Shown here in pieces: positions 18,913 to 28,771 of a DNA stretch of 64,000 nt; positions within the stretch are counted from its first letter, which is position 1, and every line of letters begins with the position of its first letter. The notes under the pieces are model-generated. The model was not told the origin of the DNA. It was given only the letters and a program-made list of their open reading frames with translations, and made no database searches. A program made the translations under genes and the position numbers. Source of the stretch: Paraburkholderia flava (GTDB taxonomy: Bacteria; Pseudomonadota; Gammaproteobacteria; Burkholderiales; Burkholderiaceae); NCBI RefSeq assembly GCF_004359985.1, contig NZ_SMRO01000003.1, positions 416,205-480,204 on the forward strand, in the 5' to 3' direction.

Positions 18913-19034
18913 TTGTGCTGCTTATTCGCCCCTATTGGCCCTTACCGGTCCTCACCGGCTCACGCGCGATTCTTCCGGTTGTCATCCTGCGTTGCTAAGT
19001 TCTCCGGCGATATCGAATCGACGACGGAGCGACG

Positions 19035-20078
19035 ATGGATCGACAGGCCGCTGTAGCGGATGCATCACAGGCGTCACGGCAGAAGCCACAGCGGCCATCG
19101 CAACGGGTCGCCATCGATCGGCGCGCGAACGTCGCGTTGCTCGCGCTCGTGTTCGCGGCGTTGCTGTTGCAACTGTTCGGCTGGCCGCTGCTGCTGGCGC
19201 GTGTGGATGTCGCGTGGTGGCTCATCGCTGCGGTCACGCTGCTGTTCGTCGTGCTCGCGCCAATGCACTGGGGTTTGATCCACGAAGCGATTCACGGACA
19301 ACTGCTGCCGCAGCGTCGCTGGAACGAGGCGGTCGGCCGGCGGCTTGCCATTGCGTTCATGCTGCCGTTCGAAGCAGTTCGTTTCGGTCACCTGATGCAC
19401 CATCGCTTTACGCGCGAACCGTACGACCGGCCCGACGTATTCGACGACGGCGTTGCATCTGATGCCTCGGGCGCACCGTCGCGTACCTCGCGTGCATGGA
19501 AGCGCGCGGCGTCGTACTACGTACGTTTGCTCGGCGGGCTGTATCTGGCGGAAACGATGCTGCCGATTCTGGCGTGCGTGCCGGCAGGTGTGACGCGTCG
19601 TCTGGTGTCGCGTGCGATCGGTGCAGATGGACCCGTAGGCGCGGATGTGCAGCGCCTGTTCGTCACGTTCGCAAGCGATCCCGCACGACGCGCGCGCATC
19701 CGGCGCGACGCATTGCTGTCGCTCGCGCTGCACGCGTTCGCGTTTCATCTGTATGGAGAATGGTGGCCGCTATTGCTCGCGACGATGCTTCTGCGCGGCC
19801 TGTGGCTGTCGCTCGCGGACAACCTGCCGCACTACGACGTACCGCTCGATGTGTCGGGACGTGCGCGCAATTTCCGGGTGCCTCGAATCTGGCGGACGGT
19901 GCTGATGAATCACCATCTGCATCAGTTGCATCACCGCTACCCGACACTACCGTGGACAGCGCTACCCGCGCTCGCGGACGATCACGCGGCAATGCAACCG
20001 GACACGACGAAAGCAGCGGACGCGCATTACTTCCGCGCCGCGCTGCGGCAACTCCTGCGTTCGGGCCGCGTCGACTAA
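19035..20078 (+). CDS. Fatty acid desaturase family membrane protein
   Basis: 347 residues. Integral-membrane di-iron desaturase/hydroxylase: hydrophobic segments near 30-80, 165-185 and 240-270, with three His boxes, HEAIH (about 84), HLMHH (about 116) and HHLHQLHH (about 300). These are the metal ligands of the class. Substrate unknown; the group includes acyl-lipid desaturases and carotenoid or alkane hydroxylases. The first 25 residues are polar. A convergent small membrane protein follows 40 nt beyond its stop. Confidence 0.82.
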   Translation: MDRQAAVADASQASRQKPQRPSQRVAIDRRANVALLALVFAALLLQLFGWPLLLARVDVAWWLIAAVTLLFVVLAPMHWGLIHEAIHGQLLPQRRWNEAVGRRLAIAFMLPFEAVRFGHLMHHRFTREPYDRPDVFDDGVASDASGAPSRTSRAWKRAASYYVRLLGGLYLAETMLPILACVPAGVTRRLVSRAIGADGPVGADVQRLFVTFASDPARRARIRRDALLSLALHAFAFHLYGEWWPLLLATMLLRGLWLSLADNLPHYDVPLDVSGRARNFRVPRIWRTVLMNHHLHQLHHRYPTLPWTALPALADDHAAMQPDTTKAADAHYFRAALRQLLRSGRVD

Positions 20079-20118
20079 ACCGTCGACGGCACGTGACGCT
20101 CGCGCTGACGCGCGAACG

Positions 20119-20304
20119 TCATATCAGCGCAGGTAGACCTTCGACAAGCACAACCGCGAACGCGACACCAATCAGCGCGCCCAGCACGCGTAGTGTGTTG
20201 TGTCTGAATTCGGTCGCACACGGTAGCGCCCCGAGGAATAACGCACCGGCGAGCGCCATCGGGATGACCAGAATGAAATCACTGATCGTGAAATAGGTCG
20301 TCAT
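20119..20304 (-). CDS. Small hypothetical membrane protein
   Basis: 61 residues with two predicted transmembrane helices (about 8-28 and 38-60) and a short charged loop, TEFRHNTLR. A strong Shine-Dalgarno (AAGGAG, 6 nt before the ATG on the minus strand) supports expression. No family recognised. Confidence 0.7.
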   Translation of the reverse strand: MTTYFTISDFILVIPMALAGALFLGALPCATEFRHNTLRVLGALIGVAFAVVLVEGLPALI

Positions 20305-20445
20305 GCTCGTCTCCTTATCGGATCCTTCTTCGTCGTACGCCGGGTTCTGATTTTTCTGGCGAGCGTCGACTCGATTCGAGTATAGGCGACGGATTTCCGC
20401 GTGTTTCTCGCGGGCGTGCCGTTAGAGCACCGGTTTGTCTACTGT

Positions 20446-20470
20446 CGAAGCCCTGTGCCACAGGGCTTCG
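20446..20470. repeat. Near-perfect inverted repeat in an intergenic region
   Basis: Two 12-nt arms (20446-20457 and 20459-20470) with essentially no spacer, so a hairpin would open the central pairs. No T-run follows on either strand. It could be a decayed terminator or a protein-binding site. Confidence 0.4.
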
Positions 20471-20543
20471 CGTGGTTTATGACCCGGCTGCGAGTGTGTA
20501 GCGTATGTTTACAAGCGCCTTTCCGAATATGCGCTTTGCCGTG

Positions 20544-20567
20544 AAAAAAGCGGGCTACGGAGCCTGC
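20544..20567 (-). terminator. Terminator of the MFS transporter gene
   Basis: On the minus strand, a 7-bp stem with one mismatch (20550-20567) is followed by six U (20544-20549), immediately after the stop at 20571. Confidence 0.7.
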
Positions 20568-20570
20568 GGA

Positions 20571-21824
20571 TCAAGCCGCGCCGATGCGTTCCCGGCTGCG
20601 CAACCGCCACGCAATCGCGACGCCCACGACGAGCAGCAGACTCACCAGGCCTGCCACGCCATTCCATCCATACGCGGTCCAGTATCGACCGCCGTACGAC
20701 CCGACGATACTCGAGCCGAGATAGTAGGCGAGCAGATACAGCGCGGCCGCCTGGCCTTTCGCTTCCTTCGCGAGCCGGCCGACCCAGCCGCTCGCAACCG
20801 CGTGACCCGCGAAGAAGCCGAACGTCACGCAGGCGATGCCGCCGGCGATGGCCGCGATCGGATGCAGCATCGTGAGCCCGAGGCCGGCGAGCATCAGGAC
20901 GAGACTCGCGATCAGCACGCGTCCGCGGCCGAACGAATCGGCCATGCGTCCCGACCACGGCGACGCGACGACGCCCGTCAGATAGACGACGAAGATCGTG
21001 CCGATCGCGGTCTGACTCAACCGGTACGGCGGCGCGAGCAGGCGATAGCCGATGTAGTTGTACAGCGTGACGAAGCTGCCCATCAGCACGAAGCCCATCA
21101 GGAACAGCGCGGGCAATCCAGGTTGACGGAAGTGTGTGGCGAGCGCCGCGCGATGATGCGCGAAGCCGAGCCCGCGACGCGGCACGAAGTGACGCGACGG
21201 CGGCAGCAGCGCGCGGAACGCGAGCATCGACAGCAAGCCGAGTACGCCGATCGTGCCGATCGACACGCGCCACGAGAACAGGTCCGCGACGATGCCGGTG
21301 ATCACGCGCCCCGCCATCCCGCCGATCGCCGTGCCGCCGACGTAGAGTCCCATCGCGAGGCCGAGGCCATCCGGATGCGCTTCCTCCGCGAGATAAGCCA
21401 TCGCGACAGCAGGCACGCCGCCGAGCGCGAGTCCTTCGAGCGTCCGCAGCACGAGCAGCATGTGCCACTGTGGCGTGAACGCGACCGCGAGCGTAAGCAC
21501 CGACGACAGCGTCAGCGAAGCGGTCATCAACCGGTGCCGGCTCCAGCCTTCCGACACGAAGCCCGCGACGAACACGGCGACCGCGAGCGCAGCCGTCGTC
21601 AACGACAGCGACAGGCTGCTCTGCGCGGGACTCACGCCGAACGCGTCCGAGAAAGCGGGTAGCAGCGGCTGCACGCAGTAGAGCAGCGAGAACGTCGCGT
21701 AGCCCGCGAACAGCAGCGCGATGCTCGCGCGCCAGTAAGCCCGCGTGCCGCGTTCGAGATAGGGGGAGTCGGAAGAAGACGGGGCCGAAGAAGTGGTGCG
21801 ATCGGGCTTCGGCGGGGCGGTCAC
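20571..21824 (-). CDS. MFS transporter, YnfM-like drug/metabolite exporter
   Basis: 417 residues if started at the GTG at 21824, which has AGGAG 8 nt upstream. The frame stays open to 22028, but that stretch is not membrane-like. Twelve hydrophobic segments start with SIALLFAGYATFSLLYCVQPLLP. The motif YVGGTAIGGMAGRVITG after TM4-5 and the sequence GVSPAQSSLSLSLTTAALAVAVF match the YnfM/NepI-like arabinose-efflux group. Probable proton-driven exporter of unknown substrate. Confidence 0.85.
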   Translation of the reverse strand: MTAPPKPDRTTSSAPSSSDSPYLERGTRAYWRASIALLFAGYATFSLLYCVQPLLPAFSDAFGVSPAQSSLSLSLTTAALAVAVFVAGFVSEGWSRHRLMTASLTLSSVLTLAVAFTPQWHMLLVLRTLEGLALGGVPAVAMAYLAEEAHPDGLGLAMGLYVGGTAIGGMAGRVITGIVADLFSWRVSIGTIGVLGLLSMLAFRALLPPSRHFVPRRGLGFAHHRAALATHFRQPGLPALFLMGFVLMGSFVTLYNYIGYRLLAPPYRLSQTAIGTIFVVYLTGVVASPWSGRMADSFGRGRVLIASLVLMLAGLGLTMLHPIAAIAGGIACVTFGFFAGHAVASGWVGRLAKEAKGQAAALYLLAYYLGSSIVGSYGGRYWTAYGWNGVAGLVSLLLVVGVAIAWRLRSRERIGAA

Positions 21825-22053
21825 GAACGGGTCTCCTGGCGGCGAAACATCAAACGATACGCCGATCGGGACGATGAGGGGGCGGGGAGCGCGGTGTCGA
21901 TGTAGTGGCGGACGCGGTATCGGAACAAGGCGAGTCGGTGTGCAACGTGCGCGGTGACAGGTGAACCGGACAGGTGCAGCGCGAGCAACACATTGCATGC
22001 AACGTACGCGACGCCACACCACGCACACAACGCCGCGACATGCGTCCGGTTCC

Positions 22054-23586
22054 CTACCCCTTCGCCGCTACCGCACTCGCAGGCGCATCAGGCTTCTTCG
22101 AATCAGAATCCGGATGCACGAGCTGATCGCCGGTCGGCAGCGCGGACACATCCCACCCGCCGCCAAGCGCCTTGATCAACGCAACGCTAGCCGCCATCCG
22201 GCGACGCGCAATCGACACCGCCTGGCGCTCGTTGGTCAACGCGGTGGTCTGCGCGACGACGACGTCGAGATAGGTGATCGCACCGTTCTTGTAGCGGTTC
22301 GACACGATCGCGAGCGAGCGCTGCGACGCGGACACCGCCTGATCCTGCGCAAGCGCTTCGCGTTCGAGCACGCGCAGCGCGGCGAGATTATCCTCGACCT
22401 GACCGAACGCGGTCAGCACGGTCTGCCGATACTGCGCCACGCTCTCGTCGTATTGCGCCTGCGCTTGCGCCTTGACGGCCGCGCGTCCGCCGAAGTCGAG
22501 CAGCGTGCCCGCGAGCGACGGTCCGAGCGACCAGAAGCGCGCGGGTGCGAGCAGCCACTGGCTGTAGTTGGTCGCTTCGAGACCGCCGGTAAGCGACAGC
22601 ATCAGGTTCGGAAAGAACGCAGCGGTCGCGACACCGATCTGCGCGTTCATGTCGACCACGTGCCGTTCCGCCGACGCGATATCCGGCCGCCGTTCGAGCA
22701 GCGCCGACGGCACGCCGGCCGGTGCGACGACGGGCACGGCGGCGAGCGGCGCGACCGGCAGCGAAAACGTGGACGGCGATTCGCCGACGAGAATCGCGAT
22801 CGCGTGTTCGAGCTGTGTGCGCTGCACCTCGAGATCGATGGCCTGCGCCTGCGTGGTTTGCAACTGCGTTTGCGCCTGCGCGACGTCGGCGTCGGTGGCG
22901 ATGCCGCCCGTCAGACGATGCTGCGTGAGATCGACTGCTTCGCGATACGCCTTGATCGTGTCGTCGAGCAGCCGCTGTTCGCTGTCGATGCCGCGCAGTT
23001 CGAAGTAGTCGGTGGCGAGTTCGGCCTGCATCGACAGCAGCACCGACTGCGCGTCGGCGGCATTAGCCTGCGCGTTCGCCTTCGCGCCTTCGACGGTGCG
23101 CGACACGCGGCCCCACAGATCCGGTTCCCACGACGCGTCGCCCTGCACGAGATAGTCGTTGATCGTGCGACCCGCGGTGGACTTGTACAGCACGTTCGCG
23201 GACGACCGCGCGCGCGAGAAGTCGCCGCCCGCGCTCACGACCGGAAAGAAGCTCGACCGGTACTGCGCGACCTGCGCGCGTGCCGCGCGAAAGCGCGCCT
23301 GCGCCGCCTGCACGTTCTGGTTCGCACCGGCCACCTGCTGTTCGAGCGCGTTCAGCGACGGATCGGCGTAGACCGCCCACCACGCGCTACGTAACGCGGT
23401 GTCGGCGGGTTGTGCGGGTTTCCAGCCGGTGCCGTCGAGTTCCTTATAGGTCGCGGCGGTGGTCGCGGTGGGCCGCACGTAGTCGGGGCCGACCGTGCAT
23501 CCGGTGAACACAGATGCAGCGGATGCCGCGATTAGCGCCGCGAGTGTGCCGCGTGCGCCGCGCGAAGAGAGACGCCGCGTGCTCAC
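22054..23586 (-). CDS. RND efflux outer membrane lipoprotein (NodT/OprM family)
   Basis: 510 residues. TolC-like outer membrane channel with a lipoprotein signal peptide; the lipobox VFTGC puts the acylated Cys near residue 30, followed by TVGPDYVRP, usual for NodT factors. Two OEP repeats with long alpha-hairpins (residues about 70-270 and 290-480) form the trimeric tunnel. The GTG start at 23586 overlaps the adaptor stop (GTGA), so translation is coupled. Third gene of the operon. Confidence 0.93.
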   Translation of the reverse strand: MSTRRLSSRGARGTLAALIAASAASVFTGCTVGPDYVRPTATTAATYKELDGTGWKPAQPADTALRSAWWAVYADPSLNALEQQVAGANQNVQAAQARFRAARAQVAQYRSSFFPVVSAGGDFSRARSSANVLYKSTAGRTINDYLVQGDASWEPDLWGRVSRTVEGAKANAQANAADAQSVLLSMQAELATDYFELRGIDSEQRLLDDTIKAYREAVDLTQHRLTGGIATDADVAQAQTQLQTTQAQAIDLEVQRTQLEHAIAILVGESPSTFSLPVAPLAAVPVVAPAGVPSALLERRPDIASAERHVVDMNAQIGVATAAFFPNLMLSLTGGLEATNYSQWLLAPARFWSLGPSLAGTLLDFGGRAAVKAQAQAQYDESVAQYRQTVLTAFGQVEDNLAALRVLEREALAQDQAVSASQRSLAIVSNRYKNGAITYLDVVVAQTTALTNERQAVSIARRRMAASVALIKALGGGWDVSALPTGDQLVHPDSDSKKPDAPASAVAAKG

Positions 23587-24863
23587 TCTGCGGCCTTTGG
23601 CGTTTCGCCGGCGGCCGCACTGGCTGCCGGCGCGCTCGCCGCATCGTTCGTCGGTTCGCTGCCAGCCGGCTTCGTCGCCGCGATCCGCACCGGCGCGCCG
23701 TCGACGATCGAGTCCTGCGGATTCAGGATCACCCGTTCGTCGCCCTGCAATCCGGAGGCGATCGCGACGCGCGTACCGAAGTCGGTGCCGAGCACCACGC
23801 GCACGAGCTTCACGCGCTGTTGCGCATCGACGGTCGCGACCTTCACGCCGCTCGGACGGAACAGCAGCGTATTGCCGGGCAGCGTGAACGGCGCGCCGCC
23901 CGCGCCCAGCGAAAAATGCACCTGCGCGTACGCGCCGGGCAGCAGATCGCCGTTGCGGTTGTCGACGTCCACTTCGACGAGCATGGTCCGCTGCTGCGGA
24001 TCGACCGCGCCGGCGCTGCGCGCGACGGTGCCGGGGAAATGCTTCGCCGGCCGCTCGATCAGCGTGAGGTACGCGTTCTGCTGCGCATGGATCTGCTGCG
24101 CGTACGCCTGCGGCACGTTCACGTAGACCCGCAGCTTGTCCGCCGACGCGACATGGAACAGTTCCTTCGCCGGGCCGCCCGAGCTGCCCGCGTCGATCAG
24201 CGCGCCGACGTCGACGTTGCGCGCCGTGACGATGCCGTCGAACGGCGCGTAGACCTTCTGGAACGACTGCGTCTTTTCGAGCCGCGCGACGTTGAAGCGC
24301 GCGGCGTCGAGCGTGCCTTTCTTCGCGAGCATGTCGCCGACCTTCTCGTCGGTTTCCTGCTTCGATACCGAGTTGCTTTTCAGCATGTCGGTCCAGCGAT
24401 CGGCGGTGCTTTTCGCGAGCGCGTAGTTGGCCTGCGCATTCGCGAGGTCGGCGCGCGCGGCGCGCAGTTGATCGTCGACTTCAGGCGTTTCGATTTCGGC
24501 GAGCAGTTGGCCAGCCTTCACGTGCGCGCCGATGTCCGCGTACCACTGCTTCAGATAGCCGTTCGTGCGCGCGTAGATCGGCGTGTCGAGGAAGGCCTGC
24601 ACGTTGCCCGACAGCACCAGGTCGAAGCCCGCCGTCGACTTCTTCGGCTGCACGACGGACACGCTGAGCGCGCTCGCATGCTCCGCGTCGCGTTCGAGCG
24701 CGGCGTGCGCGGTGTGCCGCGACCAGATGCCCTGGGCGGCCAGCGCGAGGACGACGACGATCGCCGCGATCGCGAGCCAGCGACCGCGGTGGGACGCCGC
24801 CGCGGCGGTCGTCACCAGCTTGCTGCCCGGCGGGGTGTTGTCGTCAGGATGTTGACCTTCCAT
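23583..24863 (-). CDS. RND efflux periplasmic adaptor subunit (HlyD/MFP)
   Basis: 426 residues. An N-terminal membrane anchor (about 28-46) is followed by a lipoyl-like half-motif GNVQAFLDTPIYARTNGY, an alpha-hairpin (about 110-200), the second lipoyl half with YAPFDGIVTARNVDVGALI, then beta-barrel and membrane-proximal domains. The Pro/Ala-rich tail after about 390 is probably disordered. It links the RND pump to the outer membrane channel encoded next. Confidence 0.93.
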   Translation of the reverse strand: MEGQHPDDNTPPGSKLVTTAAAASHRGRWLAIAAIVVVLALAAQGIWSRHTAHAALERDAEHASALSVSVVQPKKSTAGFDLVLSGNVQAFLDTPIYARTNGYLKQWYADIGAHVKAGQLLAEIETPEVDDQLRAARADLANAQANYALAKSTADRWTDMLKSNSVSKQETDEKVGDMLAKKGTLDAARFNVARLEKTQSFQKVYAPFDGIVTARNVDVGALIDAGSSGGPAKELFHVASADKLRVYVNVPQAYAQQIHAQQNAYLTLIERPAKHFPGTVARSAGAVDPQQRTMLVEVDVDNRNGDLLPGAYAQVHFSLGAGGAPFTLPGNTLLFRPSGVKVATVDAQQRVKLVRVVLGTDFGTRVAIASGLQGDERVILNPQDSIVDGAPVRIAATKPAGSEPTNDAASAPAASAAAGETPKAAE

Positions 24864-24875
24864 CGATGCTCTGCC

Positions 24876-27800
24876 TCAGGATGACTTGTGAACCACGTGT
24901 TCCGCCGCGTGCCGCCGCCGGTCGGCGAGCCGGCGATAGATCATCGAGAACACGACCGGCACGAACACGAGTGTGGCGAGCGTGCCGATCGTGAGCCCGC
25001 CGATCACCGCGCGGCCGAGCGGCGCATTCTGCTCGCCGCCTTCGCCGAGGCCGATCGCCATCGGCACCATGCCGATCACCATCGCGAGCGCGGTCATCAG
25101 CACCGGGCGGAAGCGCGTGAAGCCCGCTTCGAGCGCGGCGCGCGTGGCGTCGCCGTGTTCCAGCAATTGTTCGCGCGCGAAGCTGATCACCAGAATCGAG
25201 TTCGCGGTCGCGATACCGATACACATGATCGCGCCGGTCAACGCGGGAATGGACAGCGTGGTGTGTGTGAGAAACAGCATCCAGATGATGCCCGCGAGCG
25301 CGCCCGGCAATGCGGTGATGATGATGAACGGATCGAGCCACGACTGGAAATTGACCACAATCAGCAGATACACCAACACGATCGCGAACAGCAGCCCGGC
25401 GAACAGGCCGGAGAACGAATCGTTCATCGTCTGCACCTGGCCGCGCACCGAGATCGTCGAGCTTTTCGGCAGATCCGCCTTCGAACTCGCGATGACCTTT
25501 TCGATATCGTCGGACACCGCGCCCAGGTCGCGGCCGTCGGCGGTGCCGTAGATGTCGATCGTGGATTGCGCGTTATAGTGCGTGAGCACCGCATGGCCCG
25601 CTTCGCGCCGCATCGTGGACAGCGCGCCGAGGATGTTGCTGTGGCCGTTCACGTTCAGCGGAATATTCGCGAGGGCCTGCAGCGAATCGATCGTGTACTG
25701 CGGCGCTTCGGTGATCACGTTATAGCTGACGCCGTTGCGCGGATTCAGCCAGAACGTCGGCGTGGTCTGCTGGCTGCCGGACAGCGTGATCAGCAGATCG
25801 CTCGCGATGTCTTTCTGCGTGAAGCCGGCCTGCTGCGCACGTGTGCGATCGACGTCGATGAAGATACGCGGCAGGTCCGCCGGCTGCTGGATGCGCGCAT
25901 CGGCGAGCCCCGGCACGCCGCGCAGCCGGTTCAGCAGCGTCGCGGCGAACGCGCGGTTGCCGTCCACGTCGCGCCCGACGATCTGCACGTCGATCGGCGA
26001 CGGCATCCCGAAGTTCAGCGTCTGGCTGACGATGTCGGCCGGCAGGAACGCGAACTGCACGCCGGGGAATTCGTCGGTGAGCGTGCGCCGCAACGTGCGC
26101 ACGTAGTCGGCGGTCGGATGATGATCGGGATTCAGCGTGATCAGCACGTCCGCATCCGACGAGCCGATCGTGCCGGTGTTGCTGTACGACAGGTTGATCC
26201 CCGACACCGGCAGCCCGATGTTGTCGATCAGCGAATGCAGTTCTTTCGGCGGAATCAGCTGACGGATGCGCGCATCGACGCGATCGGTGACGACCGCCGT
26301 TTCCTCGACGCGCATGCCGGTCTTCGCGCGCAGATGCAGCGCGATCGTGCCTGCATCGACTGCCGGGAAGAAGTCGCGGCCGAGAAACGGAATCAGCAGC
26401 AGCGATAGCCCACAGCACGCCAGAAAGACCGTGACGAACATGCCGGGTCGCTCGACGCGCTTGACGAGAAACACACGATAGCGCTCGCGCAGGCTCTCGA
26501 AACCGCGTTCGAACGCGAGATGCACGCGCATGAACGGGTTGCGGCTCGTACCGCCGGTGTGATGCAGATCGGCGGGACGGTGGTGATTGCGCAGCAGATA
26601 TTTCGCGAGCGTCGGCACCAGTGTTCGCGAGAAGAAGTACGACGCGAGCATCGCGAACACGACCGCTTCGGCGAGCGGGATGAACAGATAGTGCGCGACG
26701 CCGGACAGCAGGAACATCGGCACGAACACGATGCAGATCGACAATGTGGAGACGAGTGTCGGAATCGCGATCTGATGCGCGCCGTCGAGAATCGCCTGCT
26801 CGAGATTCTTGCCCTGTTCGAGCTGATGACTGACGTTCTCGATCGCGACGGTCGCATCGTCGACGAGAATCCCGACCGCGAGCGCGAGTCCGCCCAGCGT
26901 CATGATGTTGATCGTCTCGCCGAGCGCGGACAGCGCGATGATCGACGTGATCATCGATAGCGGAATCGACACCGCGATGATCAGCGTCGCGCGCCAGTTG
27001 CCGAGAAACAGCAGGATCATCAGGCCGGTCAGGCACGCGGCGATCAGCGCTTCGCGCAGCACGCCCTGCACCGAGGCGCGTACGAACAGCGACTGGTCCG
27101 CGACGGGATCGATGTTCAGCGACGCGGGCACGAGATTGTGCAGCACCGGCATCATGTTCTTGATGCGGTCGACGATTTCGAGCGTCGACGTGTTGCCGCT
27201 CTTGTTGATCGTCAGCAGCGAGGCACGCTGGCCGTTCACGCGCACGATGTTGGTCTGCGGCTGGAAACCGTCGCGTACATGCGCGACGTCGCGGATATAG
27301 ACGGTGCCGGCGTCGGTGGTCTTGATCGGAATGTCGTTGAGGCCCTCGAGCGTCTCGGGGCTCGCGTTCATTTCGATCGAGTATTCGGTGGAGCCGATTT
27401 TCGCGGTGCCCGAAGGCAGGATCAGATTTTGCGTGCTGATCGCGTTAACGACATCCATCGGCGACAGGTTGCGCTGCTGCAGCTTGCGCGAGTCGATGTC
27501 GACCATGATCTGCCGCTGCTTGCCGCCGTACGGCAACGGCGCCGATGCGCCGGGCACGGTGGCGAGCTGCGTCTTCAGGAAGTTGTTGCCGAAGTCGAAC
27601 AGCTCCTGCTCGGTGAGCTTCAACGAAGACAGCGACAGTCGCAGGATCGGAACGGTGGACGCGTTATAACGCAGGATGAACGGCGGCGTGATGCCCGGCG
27701 GCAGCGAGCGCACCTGCGCCTGCGACAGTGCGGTGACCTGAGCAAGCGCCTCGTCGATGTTCGCGTGCGGCTGGAAGAAGATCTTCACGACCGCGATGCC

Positions 27801-28061
27801 GTTCAGCGACGTCGATTCGGTGTGCTCGATATCGTTGACCGCAACCGACAGACCGCGCTCGTAGTTGAGCACGATGCGCTTTTCCATCTCGTCGGCGGGC
27901 AGACCGTTGTACGTCCAGATCACCGACAGCACGGGGATGTCGATGTTCGGAAAGATGTCGGTCGGCGTACGCATGATCGTCAGCGGACCGACGATCATCA
28001 GCAGCAACGCGAGAACGATGAATGTGTACGGGCGCCGCAGCGCCAGGCGAACGATCCACAT
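24876..28061 (-). CDS. RND efflux pump, HAE1-type inner membrane transporter
   Basis: 1061 residues, full length. Twelve TM segments with two large periplasmic loops; it begins WIVRLALRRPYTFIVLALL. TM4 holds the proton-relay pair in GILVDDATVAIENV, matching Asp407/408 of AcrB. RDFFPAVDAGTIALHL starts the second loop. This branch (PTDIFPNIDIPVLSVIWTY) is common in Burkholderia and has not been tied to a single substrate. First gene of a three-gene operon, 12 nt before the adaptor. Confidence 0.94.
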   Translation of the reverse strand: MWIVRLALRRPYTFIVLALLLMIVGPLTIMRTPTDIFPNIDIPVLSVIWTYNGLPADEMEKRIVLNYERGLSVAVNDIEHTESTSLNGIAVVKIFFQPHANIDEALAQVTALSQAQVRSLPPGITPPFILRYNASTVPILRLSLSSLKLTEQELFDFGNNFLKTQLATVPGASAPLPYGGKQRQIMVDIDSRKLQQRNLSPMDVVNAISTQNLILPSGTAKIGSTEYSIEMNASPETLEGLNDIPIKTTDAGTVYIRDVAHVRDGFQPQTNIVRVNGQRASLLTINKSGNTSTLEIVDRIKNMMPVLHNLVPASLNIDPVADQSLFVRASVQGVLREALIAACLTGLMILLFLGNWRATLIIAVSIPLSMITSIIALSALGETINIMTLGGLALAVGILVDDATVAIENVSHQLEQGKNLEQAILDGAHQIAIPTLVSTLSICIVFVPMFLLSGVAHYLFIPLAEAVVFAMLASYFFSRTLVPTLAKYLLRNHHRPADLHHTGGTSRNPFMRVHLAFERGFESLRERYRVFLVKRVERPGMFVTVFLACCGLSLLLIPFLGRDFFPAVDAGTIALHLRAKTGMRVEETAVVTDRVDARIRQLIPPKELHSLIDNIGLPVSGINLSYSNTGTIGSSDADVLITLNPDHHPTADYVRTLRRTLTDEFPGVQFAFLPADIVSQTLNFGMPSPIDVQIVGRDVDGNRAFAATLLNRLRGVPGLADARIQQPADLPRIFIDVDRTRAQQAGFTQKDIASDLLITLSGSQQTTPTFWLNPRNGVSYNVITEAPQYTIDSLQALANIPLNVNGHSNILGALSTMRREAGHAVLTHYNAQSTIDIYGTADGRDLGAVSDDIEKVIASSKADLPKSSTISVRGQVQTMNDSFSGLFAGLLFAIVLVYLLIVVNFQSWLDPFIIITALPGALAGIIWMLFLTHTTLSIPALTGAIMCIGIATANSILVISFAREQLLEHGDATRAALEAGFTRFRPVLMTALAMVIGMVPMAIGLGEGGEQNAPLGRAVIGGLTIGTLATLVFVPVVFSMIYRRLADRRRHAAEHVVHKSS

Positions 28062-28460
28062 GAGCGGTGCGGTCGGGGTGAGGGCAGAACCTGAAAAACT
28101 GTGCAGGCGGCGAAGATCATATAGGCGGCGGAGCGCCTATGCGACCGGAATATACCCTCTATCGTAAGCCACATCCGTGAAATTAAGCGGATGGTTCATC
28201 CGCAGTTATGATCGGTTCATTACTATGCGTTACAGTTAGTATTCTGTAAGCACAAGGCGGCGGAAAGACAGGACATGTCCCTTTACTTTCCACTTTCCCC
28301 GCGCCGCCAAAACGGCAACAATGGTTTAACCGCACGGGACACGCGCTGAGCGCGTAGCGGATCTGGTGTGCTTGCAACGTCAGGACGTCGCGGCGCTTTT
28401 TGTCATTCATTGACCGGCATGGAAGTCGACACAGCCGGCTTGGGAGAACGGGGAAACATC
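28062..28460. other. Divergent intergenic region upstream of the RND operon (399 bp)
   Basis: No gene supported. It contains a 7-bp stem-loop at 28121-28140 close to the RND start. An extended pairing (28256-28267 with 28293-28308) encloses the palindrome GGACATGTCC (28272-28281). Presumably it holds the promoters of the RND operon and of the following small gene. Confidence 0.45.
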
Positions 28461-28673
28461 ATGCAAGTCGGTTCTATCGTCCGATCCGTGCATATCGCCG
28501 TGCCTGCGGGCGCGCGCGGAATTGTCATGCGCATTCTCGGCGACATGGCGATGGTGGCGTGGTACGCCGCCGAACCCGGCACATCGCTGCACCTGAATAC
28601 GGAACCCTTTTTCCTCGAAGATCTGATCGATACAGGCGACATCGTTCGTCCCGCCGGCGCGCAGATGCATTGA
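28461..28673 (+). CDS. Conserved small hypothetical protein
   Basis: 70 residues from ATG 28461, preceded by a GGGGA purine run. MQVGSIVRSVHIAVPAGARGIVMRIL followed by MAMVAWY reads as a small beta-barrel-like domain, with an acidic second half (TEPFFLEDLIDTGDIV). No family I can name. An upstream in-frame ATG at 28422 would add 13 residues. Confidence 0.6.
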   Translation: MQVGSIVRSVHIAVPAGARGIVMRILGDMAMVAWYAAEPGTSLHLNTEPFFLEDLIDTGDIVRPAGAQMH

Positions 28674-28771
28674 GCGTGCGCTGGTCTGCATGACGCGCAG
28701 GTCGTGTGCAGCAGAATGCGCACGTCCGTGACGCGCTCGTCATCCGTGGCGGCGCGGGGCACAATGCGGGC

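Noticed and set aside
20446..20470. Inverted repeat as the MFS gene terminator
   Set aside because: It has almost no loop and no T-run, and a better terminator with six U lies directly after the MFS stop (20544-20567).
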